Source: Candidatus Pacearchaeota archaeon (lineage in GTDB: Archaea > Nanobdellota > Nanobdellia > Pacearchaeales > GW2011-AR1). Taken from it: a stretch of DNA of 38,257 nt. Below, piece by piece: positions 24,034 to 31,921 of the stretch. The position numbers and the translations under genes were made by a program. The stretch covers positions 1 through 38,257 of the forward strand of contig JAFCDI010000008.1 in the NCBI GenBank assembly GCA_017609755.1, read 5' to 3'. The number at the start of each line of letters is the position of its first letter. Position 1 is the first letter of the stretch. A model generated the notes under the pieces. That model saw only the letters and a program-made list of their open reading frames with translations, searched no databases and was not told where the DNA came from.

Positions 24034-24834
24034 TTATTTACTTATTTGACTTGTTCTTTTGTAATTAATATATAATTTATCTAAAATTTCTATTATTTCG
24101 TCTCTTTGCTCTTTTCTTCCTAATCCTTTCCAATCTAATAATACAAAATCAATTTCTTCTTCTGTTTTTTCAATTGCTTCTTTTATCATTTCTTCTGTTA
24201 GAGGAAAAACATAATTTGGAATTACATGAGAAATTGCTACATTTGAATTTAATTGTATTTTATTAAAATTAGGGCAATAATGTGGTCCTCCAATTGCTAC
24301 TGCAATTTCATTATAAGGATTAGGCTTAAAATTCTTAATTGTCTCTGAAATTGTTTTTGCTACAATAAAGCCTGCTCTTCTGTCTTCCCATTCTTCAGTT
24401 GTTGAGCCAATTTCAATAAATAAACAGGGTTTGTCTAATAAAGGCCCATGATGAGTGCACTCTAAAGTTACTTTATATTTTTCTCCTAATCCTGAACTAT
24501 TTGCATTATAATTTAATTTCTCAAATAATTGCTTTTGAAATAAAGCAGAAGTTTTTGAAATCTCTCTACTTTTTCCTCCTAATTCTGCAATTCTCCAATT
24601 TCCAGGAGCATGAATAGAAAGAGTTTTTTCTTTTTTGCTTGATTCGTGTTTTGAAGCAAAAATAATAAAATCATATCTATTTATTTTTTCTAAATTTAGA
24701 TTTTCTGTATAAATTATCTCTTCTTCAACTAAATAAAAATTAAAAGCTGAATTTGGAAACTGAGATAATTGAGTTGTTATATTTATTCCTGCCTTATCTT
24801 TTTTACTCGCTACTATCAAATATTTAAAATACAT
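24034..24834 (-). CDS. dtdA: D-aminoacyl-tRNA deacylase
   Basis: A 266-aa archaeal/plant-type (DtdA/GEK1) enzyme that hydrolyses D-amino acids from mischarged tRNA. Family signatures are FASKHESSKKEKTLSIHAPG, NWRIAELGGKSREISKTS, the VTLECTHHGPLL motif (His-His-Gly-Pro, likely metal ligands), FIEIGSTTEEW and the VAIGGPHYCPNF segment. The end is a typical KGLGR-type region. Length is normal. Its start is placed by a TATA box 27 nt upstream, shared with the divergent gene at 24883. Confidence 0.92.
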   Translation of the reverse strand: MYFKYLIVASKKDKAGINITTQLSQFPNSAFNFYLVEEEIIYTENLNLEKINRYDFIIFASKHESSKKEKTLSIHAPGNWRIAELGGKSREISKTSALFQKQLFEKLNYNANSSGLGEKYKVTLECTHHGPLLDKPCLFIEIGSTTEEWEDRRAGFIVAKTISETIKNFKPNPYNEIAVAIGGPHYCPNFNKIQLNSNVAISHVIPNYVFPLTEEMIKEAIEKTEEEIDFVLLDWKGLGRKEQRDEIIEILDKLYINYKRTSQISK

Positions 24835-24853
24835 ATGATTAAGAATACTAAAT

Positions 24854-24861
24854 TATTTAAA
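24854..24861. promoter_or_regulatory. TATA element shared by dtdA and the divergent gene
   Basis: The same 8 bp reads TATTTAAA on the plus strand, 29 nt before ATG 24883, and TTTAAATA on the minus strand, 27 nt before the dtdA ATG. The start codons are only 49 bp apart, so both genes look leaderless. Confidence 0.6.
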
Positions 24862-24882
24862 GAGTTTTTGTTGATAAAGTAT

Positions 24883-25368
24883 ATGAATCTAGAGGTGAAA
24901 ATAAAAGAGGAGAATTTTAAAATAGCAGAAATTTCAAAACTACTAGAATCTGCAAGAAAAGACTGGAAAAAAAATCGCCCAATAATTGCAGTAGAATCCT
25001 TAAAAATCGCTAGAGAATTTTATGAATCTTTAAATCACTCTAATAATGGAAAATACAAATATTTAAAAGAAAAGATTATTAATACAATAGAAGAATTAAA
25101 TGAAGTTCCTGTAAAAAATTATTGTGAAATGAAACCAAATGAACTTGAAAAAAGACTTGTTGTAACTCTAAATAATCTTAAAGAATTTATTAAGAATAAA
25201 GAACCTGAAAAAATAAATGAAGAGTTAAGAGAAACTATAGTAAATAATATAATCAAAGCAGGAAATTATTATAGAGAATTAACAAGATTTAAAGGAAAAA
25301 ATTATAGAATAGATTTATTAAAAGAAATTAATGATTTCTCAGATAAGTTTCTAAATTATGAAAGTTGA
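24883..25368 (+). CDS. unknown 161-aa helical protein
   Basis: A soluble, lysine/glutamate-rich helical protein starting MNLEVKIKEENFKIAEISKL, with ARKDWKKNRPIIAVESLKIA and a C-terminal helix. Longer readings from upstream in-frame codons exist, but the TATA element 29 nt upstream fits ATG 24883. No known family, membrane segment or catalytic motif is visible. Confidence 0.7.
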   Translation: MNLEVKIKEENFKIAEISKLLESARKDWKKNRPIIAVESLKIAREFYESLNHSNNGKYKYLKEKIINTIEELNEVPVKNYCEMKPNELEKRLVVTLNNLKEFIKNKEPEKINEELRETIVNNIIKAGNYYRELTRFKGKNYRIDLLKEINDFSDKFLNYES

Positions 25369-25413
25369 ATTCTTTTCCAAAAGTCTTTTAATCTCAAATT
25401 TCTTTAACTAATT

Positions 25414-25653
25414 ATGCAAGAGATATTTAAAATATTAATAGGAATTGGAATTCTAATTTTAGGTTTTTTTATTGGAGAAATTCTTGCTAAAAAAACAAAA
25501 GAAGAACTAAAAGCAGGAAAAAAATGGTTTAAGATAATTGTTTATCTAAGTTTGCTTGGAGGAATTGCAGGAATGTTAATTAGAAGTGATGTTCTAATGT
25601 TTAGCTTTTTCTTTATTGCTTTAGTTACTAGTAGAAGTTTGAAAAGAAAATGA
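25414..25653 (+). CDS. small membrane protein, unknown
   Basis: A 79-aa protein with three hydrophobic segments (IFKILIGIGILILGFFIG, WFKIIVYLSLLGGIAGML, VLMFSFFFIALVT) separated by basic loops (KKTKEELKAGKK). A TTTTAAT box 28 nt upstream supports leaderless translation. Its stop overlaps the next gene by 4 bases (ATGA), so the two are coupled. Confidence 0.7.
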   Translation: MQEIFKILIGIGILILGFFIGEILAKKTKEELKAGKKWFKIIVYLSLLGGIAGMLIRSDVLMFSFFFIALVTSRSLKRK

Positions 25654-26426
25654 AAATAAAATTTGGGCCTTCTGGATTAGGTTCAATTAAGAATGCTGAA
25701 GAAATTCTAAAAAATTATTCTAAATTGGGATTAAAAGCTTGTGAAATTGCATTTACTTATGGAGTTTATATAAAAAATAAAGAAGATGCTCTAAGAATAG
25801 GAAAAATTGCAAAAAAATTAGAAATTGATTTGAGTATTCATGCTCCTTATTGGATTAATTTAAATTCAAATGAGTTAAAGAAGATTGAATCAAGTAAAAA
25901 AAGAATTCTAGATTGCTGTCAAATTGGAAATTGGATAGGAGCAAAAAGAATAATTTTTCATCCAGGATATTTTGGAAAAAATAAAGAATTTGCATTTGAA
26001 AATATTAGATTAAGAATTAAAGAAATTCTAAAAGATATTAAAAAGAATAAATGGAAAATTGAACTGTGTCCTGAAATAATGGGTAAAGTGAATGTTTTTG
26101 GAAGTCCTGAAGAAATTTCAAATTTAGTAAAAGAAACTGGATGTAGTTTTTGTATTGATTTTGCACATGTTCTTGCAAGAGAAAAGAAAATAGACTGGAA
26201 AAAAATAAAAAAATTGTTTCCTTGTGAAAAATGGCATGTTCATTTTTCTGGAATTGAGTATGGAGAAAAAGGAGAAAAAAGGCATAAGAATTTAGAGAAA
26301 AAACAATGGAAAGAACTTCTTGAAAATTTACCTTCAAATAAAGAAACAACTATTATTTGTGAAAGTCCAGATAGAATTAGAAATAGTCTAGAAGGTTTAG
26401 AAATTTGGAAAAGCATGAAAAAATAA
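25650..26426 (+). CDS. nfo: endonuclease IV-like AP endonuclease
   Basis: A 258-aa TIM-barrel protein of the AP endonuclease 2 / endonuclease IV family, which nicks DNA at abasic sites. The zinc-ligand pattern is largely present: SIHAPY (His64), IFHPG (His104), CPEIMGK (Glu142), CIDFAH (Asp170, His173), HVHFSG (His196/His198), His212 and ICESP (Glu238). It is a little short relative to bacterial Nfo. The gene is coupled to the upstream membrane protein by a 4-base overlap. The final ligand-loop spacing differs from the classical enzyme, so a related TIM-barrel hydrolase remains possible. Confidence 0.82.
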   Translation: MKIKFGPSGLGSIKNAEEILKNYSKLGLKACEIAFTYGVYIKNKEDALRIGKIAKKLEIDLSIHAPYWINLNSNELKKIESSKKRILDCCQIGNWIGAKRIIFHPGYFGKNKEFAFENIRLRIKEILKDIKKNKWKIELCPEIMGKVNVFGSPEEISNLVKETGCSFCIDFAHVLAREKKIDWKKIKKLFPCEKWHVHFSGIEYGEKGEKRHKNLEKKQWKELLENLPSNKETTIICESPDRIRNSLEGLEIWKSMKK

Positions 26427-26428
26427 AC

Positions 26429-26436
26429 TTATAAAC
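26429..26436 (+). promoter_or_regulatory. TATA box of dphB
   Basis: TTATAAAC begins 28 nt before ATG 26457. Confidence 0.55.
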
Positions 26437-26456
26437 TTCTTTTTTCTCTGATTTCT

Positions 26457-27173
26457 ATGTTATATATAATTGGATTGGGATTAAATAGAGATGGAATATC
26501 AAAATTTGGATTAGTAGCTGCTAAAAAATGCAAAAAAATTTATTTAGAAAATTACACTGTAGATTTTCCTTATACAAAGCATCAATTAGAAGAAGTAATT
26601 GGTAAAAAAATAGTTGATGCAAATAGAGAATTTGTAGAAAATCTAGAAATTCTTGAAAAAGCAGATAAATGCGATGTTGCACTTTTAGTTTATGGAAGTC
26701 CTTTAACAGCTACTACACACATAACTTTATTACAAGAAGCAAAAAAATCAGGAATAAGAACAAAAATTATTTACAATGCTTCAATATTTGATGCAATTGC
26801 AGAAACAGGATTACAATTATATAAATTTGGAAAAATAGCAAGTATGCCTGCTTGGAAAAAAAACTATGAACCAACAAGTTTTATGAAAATTGTTCAAGAA
26901 AATCAATCAAGTAAAGCACATAGTTTAGTTCTTATTGATATTGGATTAGAATTTTTAGATGCTCTAAATCAACTAGAAAAAGCTGCTAAAGAATATAAAA
27001 TAAAATTAAATAAGTTAGTTTTATGTCAGGTATTAGGAACTTCAAACAGAAAGATTTCTTATAAAACAATTGAAGAATTTAAAGAATTTTCAGGAGTTAG
27101 AAAACCTTATTGTTTAATTATTCCTAGTAAACTTCATTTCCTTGAAAAGGAATTTTTGGAAGAGCTTAATTAA
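26457..27173 (+). CDS. dphB: diphthine synthase (diphthamide methyltransferase)
   Basis: A 238-aa SAM-dependent methyltransferase of the tetrapyrrole-methylase fold that acts in diphthamide synthesis on EF-2. The N-terminus is MLYIIGLGLNRDGISKFG. The YENYT-type motif (YLENYTVDFPY), LLVYGSPLTATTHITLL, a Ser/Asn-rich SIFDAIAETGLQLYKFG stretch and the IDIGLEFLD region match the family. A TATA box 28 nt upstream implies leaderless translation. Its target, His593 of aEF-2, is encoded in the same window, so the pathway is probably active. Confidence 0.92.
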   Translation: MLYIIGLGLNRDGISKFGLVAAKKCKKIYLENYTVDFPYTKHQLEEVIGKKIVDANREFVENLEILEKADKCDVALLVYGSPLTATTHITLLQEAKKSGIRTKIIYNASIFDAIAETGLQLYKFGKIASMPAWKKNYEPTSFMKIVQENQSSKAHSLVLIDIGLEFLDALNQLEKAAKEYKIKLNKLVLCQVLGTSNRKISYKTIEEFKEFSGVRKPYCLIIPSKLHFLEKEFLEELN

Positions 27174-27208
27174 ATATCTTTAAAAATATTGAATTCTATT
27201 TCTTTAAC

Positions 27209-29767
27209 ATGTATGATTTTAAGCAAGTTGAGCATAAAGCAAGAGAAATTTGGAAAAAGTGCTCTAAAGAGATAAAAAAAGCTGTTCAAGACAATCCTAA
27301 GAAAAAAATATTTTCTTTTCTAGAAGGACCTCCATCTGCAAATGCTCCTCCTGGATTGCATCATTTAGAAGCCCGTACTTTTAAAGATATAATATGTAAA
27401 TTCAAATTCATGAATGGTTTTTCTGTTCCTAGAAAAGGGGGATGGGATTGTCATGGATTGCCTATTGAAGTCCAAGTTGAAAAGAACCTTAATTTATCAG
27501 ACAAGAAGGCAGTCATTGAATATGGAGTTGAAAAATTTGTGAAGAAAGCTAGAGAAAGTGTTTTTGATTATATTAAGGAATGGGAAAAATCAACAGAAGA
27601 ATTAAATTACTGGATTGATTTAGAAAACCCCTATGTTACTCTAGACAATAATTATATTGAAAGTATTTGGTGGAGTTTAAAAGAATTATATGATAAAAAA
27701 ATGCTCTATGAAGGGCATAAGGTTGTTCCTTTTTGTCCTAGATGTGGAACACCTTTATCAAGTCATGAAGTTGCTCAAGGATACAGAGACATAGAAGAAG
27801 AATCTGTATATGTTGCTTTTAAAGTAAAAGGAAAAAAAGACGAATATATTTTAGCTTGGACAACAACTCCTTGGACTTTGCCAGGAAATGTTGCATTAGC
27901 AGTAGGAAACAAGATTGATTATGTAAAGATTAAATTGCCTGATGGAGATAAAATAATTCTTGCAAAAGAAAAAAAAGAACTAGTTAAAGGAGAAATAATT
28001 GAAAAATACAAGGGTAAGGATTTAATTGGATTAGAATATGAACCTCTCTATAGAATTAAAGAAATTTCAAATGAAAATTCTCACAAAATAATTTCTGCAG
28101 ATTTTGTTACAACTGAAGATGGAACAGGAATAGTTCATACAGCAGTAATGTATGGAGAAGACGATTATATAGTGGGAAAAAGAGAGAGACTTCCAGAAAT
28201 TCATACTGTGGGAGAAGATGGAAGATTTCTAAATATTGTTCCAGAATTTATTAGAGGAAAATTTGTGAAGGATGCTGAAAAAGATATAATAGAAGATTTG
28301 AAAAAAAGACATCTTTTATTTAAAAAAGAAAAATTTAAACACACTTATCCTTTTTGTTGGAGATGTGATTCTCCTTTATTATACTATGGAATTGATTCTT
28401 GGTTTATTAGAGTTAATGAAATAAGAGAAAAATTGAGAAAATTAAATAATATCATAAATTGGAATCCAAAACATATTAAAAAAGGAAGATTTGGAAAATG
28501 GTTAGAGGGTGCAAAAGATTGGTCTTTATCTAGATTTAAGTTTTGGGGAACTCCTCTTCCAATTTGGAGATGTGAATGTGGAAAAGAAAAAATAATTGGA
28601 AGTGTTGAAGAGTTGAAAAAAAATTCTACTAAAAAAATAACTGGAAAAGTTGATTTGCACAAACCATGGATAGACAAAATTAAACTTAAATGTGAATGTG
28701 GAAAAGAAATGACAAGAATACCTGATGTTATTGATTGTTGGTATGATTCTGGAGCAGCTAGTTTTGCACAATTTCATTATCCTTTTGAAAATAAAAAAGA
28801 ATTTGAGAGAAGATTTCCTTATGATTATATTGCAGAAGGAGTTGATCAAACAAGAGGGTGGTTTTATACTCTTCATGTTCTAGCTGCTATACTATTTAAT
28901 AAACCTGCATACAAAAATGCTATTTCTATGGGTCACATTGTCGATGAAAATGGAGAAAAAATGAGCAAAAGTAAAGGAAATATAATTGTTCCAAGAGAAA
29001 TTATTGACAAGGCAGGTGTTGATGCAATTCGATTGCAATTCTTCACCTCTGATGTAGGAAATTCAAAGAGATTTTCATTTAATTTAATGAAAGAAGCAAT
29101 AATTCCTTTTTTAACTGTTCTATATAATTGTAATACTTATTATAATCAATTAGAAAATAAAAAATGTTTTCTGCAAATAGAAGATAAATGGATTTTAAGT
29201 AGATTAAATAAATTAATTAAAGAAGTTACAAAAGATTTAGAAAATTATTTGTTAAATCCTCCTTTTGAAAAAATAATGAAATTTGTGGTAAAAGATTTCT
29301 CTAGAGGATATATTAAAATGGCTAGAGAAAGAGAAGATACAAAAAAAATAATTGGAAAAGTTCTAAAAGAGGTTTCTTTGTTGTTAGCTCCATTTGCTCC
29401 TTATATTTCTGAATATGTCTATTCTAATTTTGAAAAGAATTCTGTTCATCTTTCAAAATGGCCTAAATTCAATGAAAAAGAGATAAATAAATCTCTAGAG
29501 AATGAATTTGAAAAACTATTACAAATAATTGAAAGAGGTTTGGCTCTAAGAGATAAAGAAGGTATTGGATTAAAGTGGCCTCTTTCAAAAGTTATTGTCA
29601 AAAAATTAGAATTAAAAAAAGAACTTTCTGAAATTCTCAAAAAACAATTAAATGTCAAGAAAATTGAATTTAAAAAAGCCAAAGAATTTGGAGTAGACTT
29701 TGATTTTAATCTAACTCCATTCTTTAAAGATAATTACCGAAGAGAAATTTCAAAAAATTTTGAATAG
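27209..29767 (+). CDS. ileS: isoleucyl-tRNA synthetase, C-terminus frameshifted
   Basis: An 852-aa class I synthetase that charges tRNA-Ile. N-terminal EGPPSANAPPGLHHLEARTF carries the HIGH-like motif (HHLEA, 51-55). Zinc-type cysteines follow (CPRCGTPLSSHEVAQGYRD, characteristic of IleS rather than ValS). The editing domain is present and KMSKS lies at 584-588. The protein stops at TAG 29765 within a REISKNFE segment. The next frame stays open for 46 codons with a tail (KERINSKKLEIV, DFKIKDKRG) that looks like an IleS C-terminus. Deleting one T near 29758-29761 would fuse them into about 897 aa. TATA TTTAAAAATA starts 30 nt upstream. Confidence 0.92.
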   Translation: MYDFKQVEHKAREIWKKCSKEIKKAVQDNPKKKIFSFLEGPPSANAPPGLHHLEARTFKDIICKFKFMNGFSVPRKGGWDCHGLPIEVQVEKNLNLSDKKAVIEYGVEKFVKKARESVFDYIKEWEKSTEELNYWIDLENPYVTLDNNYIESIWWSLKELYDKKMLYEGHKVVPFCPRCGTPLSSHEVAQGYRDIEEESVYVAFKVKGKKDEYILAWTTTPWTLPGNVALAVGNKIDYVKIKLPDGDKIILAKEKKELVKGEIIEKYKGKDLIGLEYEPLYRIKEISNENSHKIISADFVTTEDGTGIVHTAVMYGEDDYIVGKRERLPEIHTVGEDGRFLNIVPEFIRGKFVKDAEKDIIEDLKKRHLLFKKEKFKHTYPFCWRCDSPLLYYGIDSWFIRVNEIREKLRKLNNIINWNPKHIKKGRFGKWLEGAKDWSLSRFKFWGTPLPIWRCECGKEKIIGSVEELKKNSTKKITGKVDLHKPWIDKIKLKCECGKEMTRIPDVIDCWYDSGAASFAQFHYPFENKKEFERRFPYDYIAEGVDQTRGWFYTLHVLAAILFNKPAYKNAISMGHIVDENGEKMSKSKGNIIVPREIIDKAGVDAIRLQFFTSDVGNSKRFSFNLMKEAIIPFLTVLYNCNTYYNQLENKKCFLQIEDKWILSRLNKLIKEVTKDLENYLLNPPFEKIMKFVVKDFSRGYIKMAREREDTKKIIGKVLKEVSLLLAPFAPYISEYVYSNFEKNSVHLSKWPKFNEKEINKSLENEFEKLLQIIERGLALRDKEGIGLKWPLSKVIVKKLELKKELSEILKKQLNVKKIEFKKAKEFGVDFDFNLTPFFKDNYRREISKNFE

Positions 29768-29903
29768 TCAAAAATCTCTCATAAAAGAGAGAATTAATTC
29801 AAAAAAACTAGAAATTGTTACAACTAATAAGGAAAGATTTAAAAAGAAAATTGACTTTAAAATAAAAGATAAAAGGGGACAAATAATTGTTATTGACTAC
29901 TAA
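29763..29903 (+). pseudogene. out-of-frame C-terminal remnant of ileS
   Basis: A 46-codon open stretch plus TAA, one frame off ileS. It encodes NSQKSLIKERINSKKLEIV and a basic end (ERFKKKIDFKIKDKRG, IIVIDY). It resembles the last domain of archaeal IleS and is followed directly by a hairpin terminator. It may be a frameshift mutation or a sequencing error. Confidence 0.55.
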
Positions 29904-29905
29904 GA

Positions 29906-29930
29906 AGTAATCCTTCAAGGTTACTCTTTT
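29906..29930 (+). terminator. hairpin terminator after ileS
   Basis: AGTAA-T-CC pairs with GG-TTACT around loop TTCAA with one bulged T, followed by CTTTT. It lies 3 nt after the stop of the frameshifted tail, which supports that tail as the true gene end. Confidence 0.6.
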
Positions 29931-29942
29931 AGCATAATAATC

Positions 29943-29952
29943 TTTAAAAATA
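29943..29952 (+). promoter_or_regulatory. TATA box of the TrmB-like regulator
   Basis: TTTAAAAATA begins 29 nt before ATG 29972. Confidence 0.55.
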
Positions 29953-29971
29953 AAACCCAACTAATATCACC

Positions 29972-30778
29972 ATGATTGTCAAAGAAGAATTTTTAAGTAG
30001 GCTCAGGAAAATTTTTGATTTGAACCTCTATGAGGTAAAGGTATGGACTGCTTTATTATCCAGGGGAACTTCTACTGCAGGAGAATTAAGTAATATTTCT
30101 GATGTTCCTCGTTCTAGAACTTATGATATTTTAGAAAGTTTAGAAAAAAAAGGATTTATTATTATGAAGCTAGGAAAACCCATTAAATTTGTTGCTCTAA
30201 AACCAGAAGAAGTTGTTGAAAGAGTAAAGAAAAATTTAATGATTTCTGCTAAAGAAAGAACAAAAAGATTAGAAAGTTTAAAAGAAGATGAAGTTCTTAA
30301 TGAATTAAATATGCTTTTTACAAAAGGAATTAAGTTTGTAGAACCTTCTGATTTGTCTGGAAGTATAAGAGGAAGACAAAATCTTTACAATCATTTAGAT
30401 ATGATGATAAGAGATGCTGAGTCAACAATTACTTTAGTAACAACAGCAGAAGGATTAAATAGAAAACTTGAAGCTTTAATGCCTAGTATGGAAAAGTGTA
30501 AAAAAAGAGGAGTAAAGATAAGAATTGCTGCTCCAATTGATAAAAATAATTTAAAAGTTGCAAAAGAATTAAAGAAAGTTGCAGAAGTAAAACATATTGG
30601 AGAATTAAAAGCTCGATTTATGATTATTGATTCAAATCAATTAATGTTCATGCTTTTAGACGATAAAAAATTCCATCAAAATTATGACATTGGAATATGG
30701 ATAAACACAGAATTCTTTGCTCAGGCTCTAGAACAAATGTTTGAACTTGCTTGGAAAGAAATGAAGCCAGTTAAATAA
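29972..30778 (+). CDS. TrmB-family transcriptional regulator
   Basis: A 268-aa regulator with an N-terminal winged helix-turn-helix (about 10-78: DLNLYEVKVWTALLSRGTST, ELSNISDVPRSRTYDILESL, then wing KKGFIIMKLGKP). A helical linker is followed by a C-terminal phospholipase-D-like sensor domain (about 120-268: SGSIRGRQNLYNHLDMMI, STITLVTTAEGLNR, KARFMIIDSNQLM). TrmB proteins bind sugar or other ligands and control transport or metabolism genes in archaea. The ligand is not evident. It stands alone, so its targets are probably elsewhere. The PLD-type catalytic HKD motif is absent, so it is a sensor rather than an enzyme. Confidence 0.88.
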   Translation: MIVKEEFLSRLRKIFDLNLYEVKVWTALLSRGTSTAGELSNISDVPRSRTYDILESLEKKGFIIMKLGKPIKFVALKPEEVVERVKKNLMISAKERTKRLESLKEDEVLNELNMLFTKGIKFVEPSDLSGSIRGRQNLYNHLDMMIRDAESTITLVTTAEGLNRKLEALMPSMEKCKKRGVKIRIAAPIDKNNLKVAKELKKVAEVKHIGELKARFMIIDSNQLMFMLLDDKKFHQNYDIGIWINTEFFAQALEQMFELAWKEMKPVK

Positions 30779-30794
30779 TAAAAGAGAGTTAAAA

Positions 30795-30822
30795 GGAGGT
30801 GGCGAACGGTTTTGCGAAAGGC
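30795..30822 (+). other. orphan GGAGGTGG and GC-rich patch
   Basis: A near-perfect Shine-Dalgarno sequence lies in a GC-rich patch with no suitable ORF beside it (only 5- and 11-codon readings). TTGC-GAAAG-GCAA is a small hairpin. It lies between the TrmB gene and the next small gene and could be part of an unannotated leader or small RNA. Confidence 0.35.
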
Positions 30823-30861
30823 AATTTAATATAAATGCTAAGCGAAATCAAGAGATAAAAA

Positions 30862-31077
30862 ATGAAAAAACTTCATGATAAAGTTAAAAAATTAGATGCT
30901 TGGGACATATCACTTGCAAAATTAAGTGTTTTTGCATTTGCTTTTTTTCTTATGACAGTTTGGCCTGCTTTTTCCAATTTAATATTAGCAGTTCATTGGG
31001 GATGGTATCTTTTAGCATGGATAATTCTTATGATAAGACCATGGAAAAAAGCTTGGTGTGTTAAAAAGAAAAAATAA
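30862..31077 (+). CDS. small two-helix membrane protein, unknown
   Basis: A 71-aa protein with a basic N-terminus (MKKLHDKVKKLDAWDISLAKL), a hydrophobic helix (SVFAFAFFLMTVWPAF), a Trp-containing second helix (HWGWYLLAWIILMI) and a basic tail (WCVKKKK). The layout, conserved Trp/Pro content and Lys-rich ends look like a real small DPANN membrane protein. Function unknown. Confidence 0.7.
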   Translation: MKKLHDKVKKLDAWDISLAKLSVFAFAFFLMTVWPAFSNLILAVHWGWYLLAWIILMIRPWKKAWCVKKKK

Positions 31078-31176
31078 GCTAAAATTTCCTTTATTTTTAT
31101 TTAATTTCTATTCTAATTCTTAAATCAAATAATCTTTCAGAAAATTTATTAGAAAATAAAATCTTTTTTCTAATTC

Positions 31177-31207
31177 AAAAATAAAAAATAAAAAATAAAA
31201 AATAAAA
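31177..31207. repeat. AAAAAAT heptanucleotide repeat
   Basis: A6T units in tandem (three full and two partial copies) lie in the spacer between the convergent genes at 30862 and 31209. The rest of 31078-31208 is AT-rich with no gene. Confidence 0.75.
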
Positions 31208-31208
31208 T

Positions 31209-31406
31209 TTAGATTTTTAATAAAGCTAATACTAATCCTAGTAATGTTGTTACTATCACAACCCAACCAGCAATTACATTAACAATTCCTAAATAAGGAA
31301 CACTCAATGTTCCGCCAATTAGACCAAATCCTACTGCAAGAGATACTATTATCCCTGTTAGCCAAACAACAAAGTTTAAGATTTTTGACCCATCTTTTTT
31401 TGCCAT
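31209..31406 (-). CDS. small membrane protein with strong SD, unknown
   Basis: A 65-aa protein with a short basic start (MAKKDGSK), two hydrophobic helices (FVVWLTGIIVSLAVGFGLIG and VIAGWVVIVTTLLGLVLALL) and a glycine-rich link (GGTLSVPYLGIVN). A GGAGG Shine-Dalgarno site sits at 31411-31415, suggesting high expression. It lies 67 bp downstream of the lysine-tailed protein gene on the same strand. Family unknown. Confidence 0.72.
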   Translation of the reverse strand: MAKKDGSKILNFVVWLTGIIVSLAVGFGLIGGTLSVPYLGIVNVIAGWVVIVTTLLGLVLALLKI

Positions 31407-31410
31407 ATCT

Positions 31411-31415
31411 ACCTC
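31411..31415 (-). promoter_or_regulatory. Shine-Dalgarno site of the 65-aa membrane protein
   Basis: Minus-strand GGAGG, 4 nt before the ATG at 31406, within AAAAGGAGGTAGAT. Confidence 0.6.
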
Positions 31416-31473
31416 CTTTTTTGTTTAATAGATAAGATTCTAAAATAAAAGCAATTTAAATAAGTTTTGATAA

Positions 31474-31863
31474 CTACTTTTTCTTTTTTACAGTTTTCTT
31501 TTTAGCTGGTGCCTTTTTTTTCTTCTTATCTCCTCCAGTTATTCCAGATATAGTTGCTCTATAACCTATTGGAGCTTGGTCACCTATAAGCTTCATTTCT
31601 CTATTTGAAAGACTTCTTGCTCTCTTAATTGCTTCTCTTATATCTTTGTCTAATCTTTGCAATTCTAAATTTGTCTTTTTTACAGAAGCTGCTAAAGCTC
31701 TTTGAGAAATCTTACCAAAAAAGAATCTCTTACTCTCTAAATCAAATTCATTTAAAATAGATTGTTTTTCGTCTTGTCTAGCACGAATCAATTCTCCTAT
31801 TGTAGTAAGCTCTTTTTGTAATTTTACAAAAAAGTTCTCATTCATCTTTTTTGTCTGAACCAT
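31474..31863 (-). CDS. lysine-tailed helical protein, unknown
   Basis: A 129-aa protein. Residues about 1-95 form amphipathic helices (NENFFVKLQKELTTIGELI, KSILNEFDLESKRFFFGKIS, LELQRLDKDIREAIKRA). The C-terminal tail is almost pure Lys/Ala/Pro (KKKKKAPAKKKTVKKKK), like histone-H1-type nucleic-acid-binding tails. A GGGAGG Shine-Dalgarno site precedes the ATG. The tail suggests binding to DNA, RNA or ribosomes, but this is inference. It is separated from argS by about 60 bp. Confidence 0.72.
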   Translation of the reverse strand: MVQTKKMNENFFVKLQKELTTIGELIRARQDEKQSILNEFDLESKRFFFGKISQRALAASVKKTNLELQRLDKDIREAIKRARSLSNREMKLIGDQAPIGYRATISGITGGDKKKKKAPAKKKTVKKKK

Positions 31864-31921
31864 TAAACTTCACCTCCCTTTTATTTTTATTAAAAGTATT
31901 TTGAATTTAAATAATTTTTCT

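Noticed and set aside
24769-24882. 38-residue N-terminal extension of the unknown gene at 24883
   Set aside because: It would overlap dtdA and its promoter; the TATA spacing supports ATG 24883.
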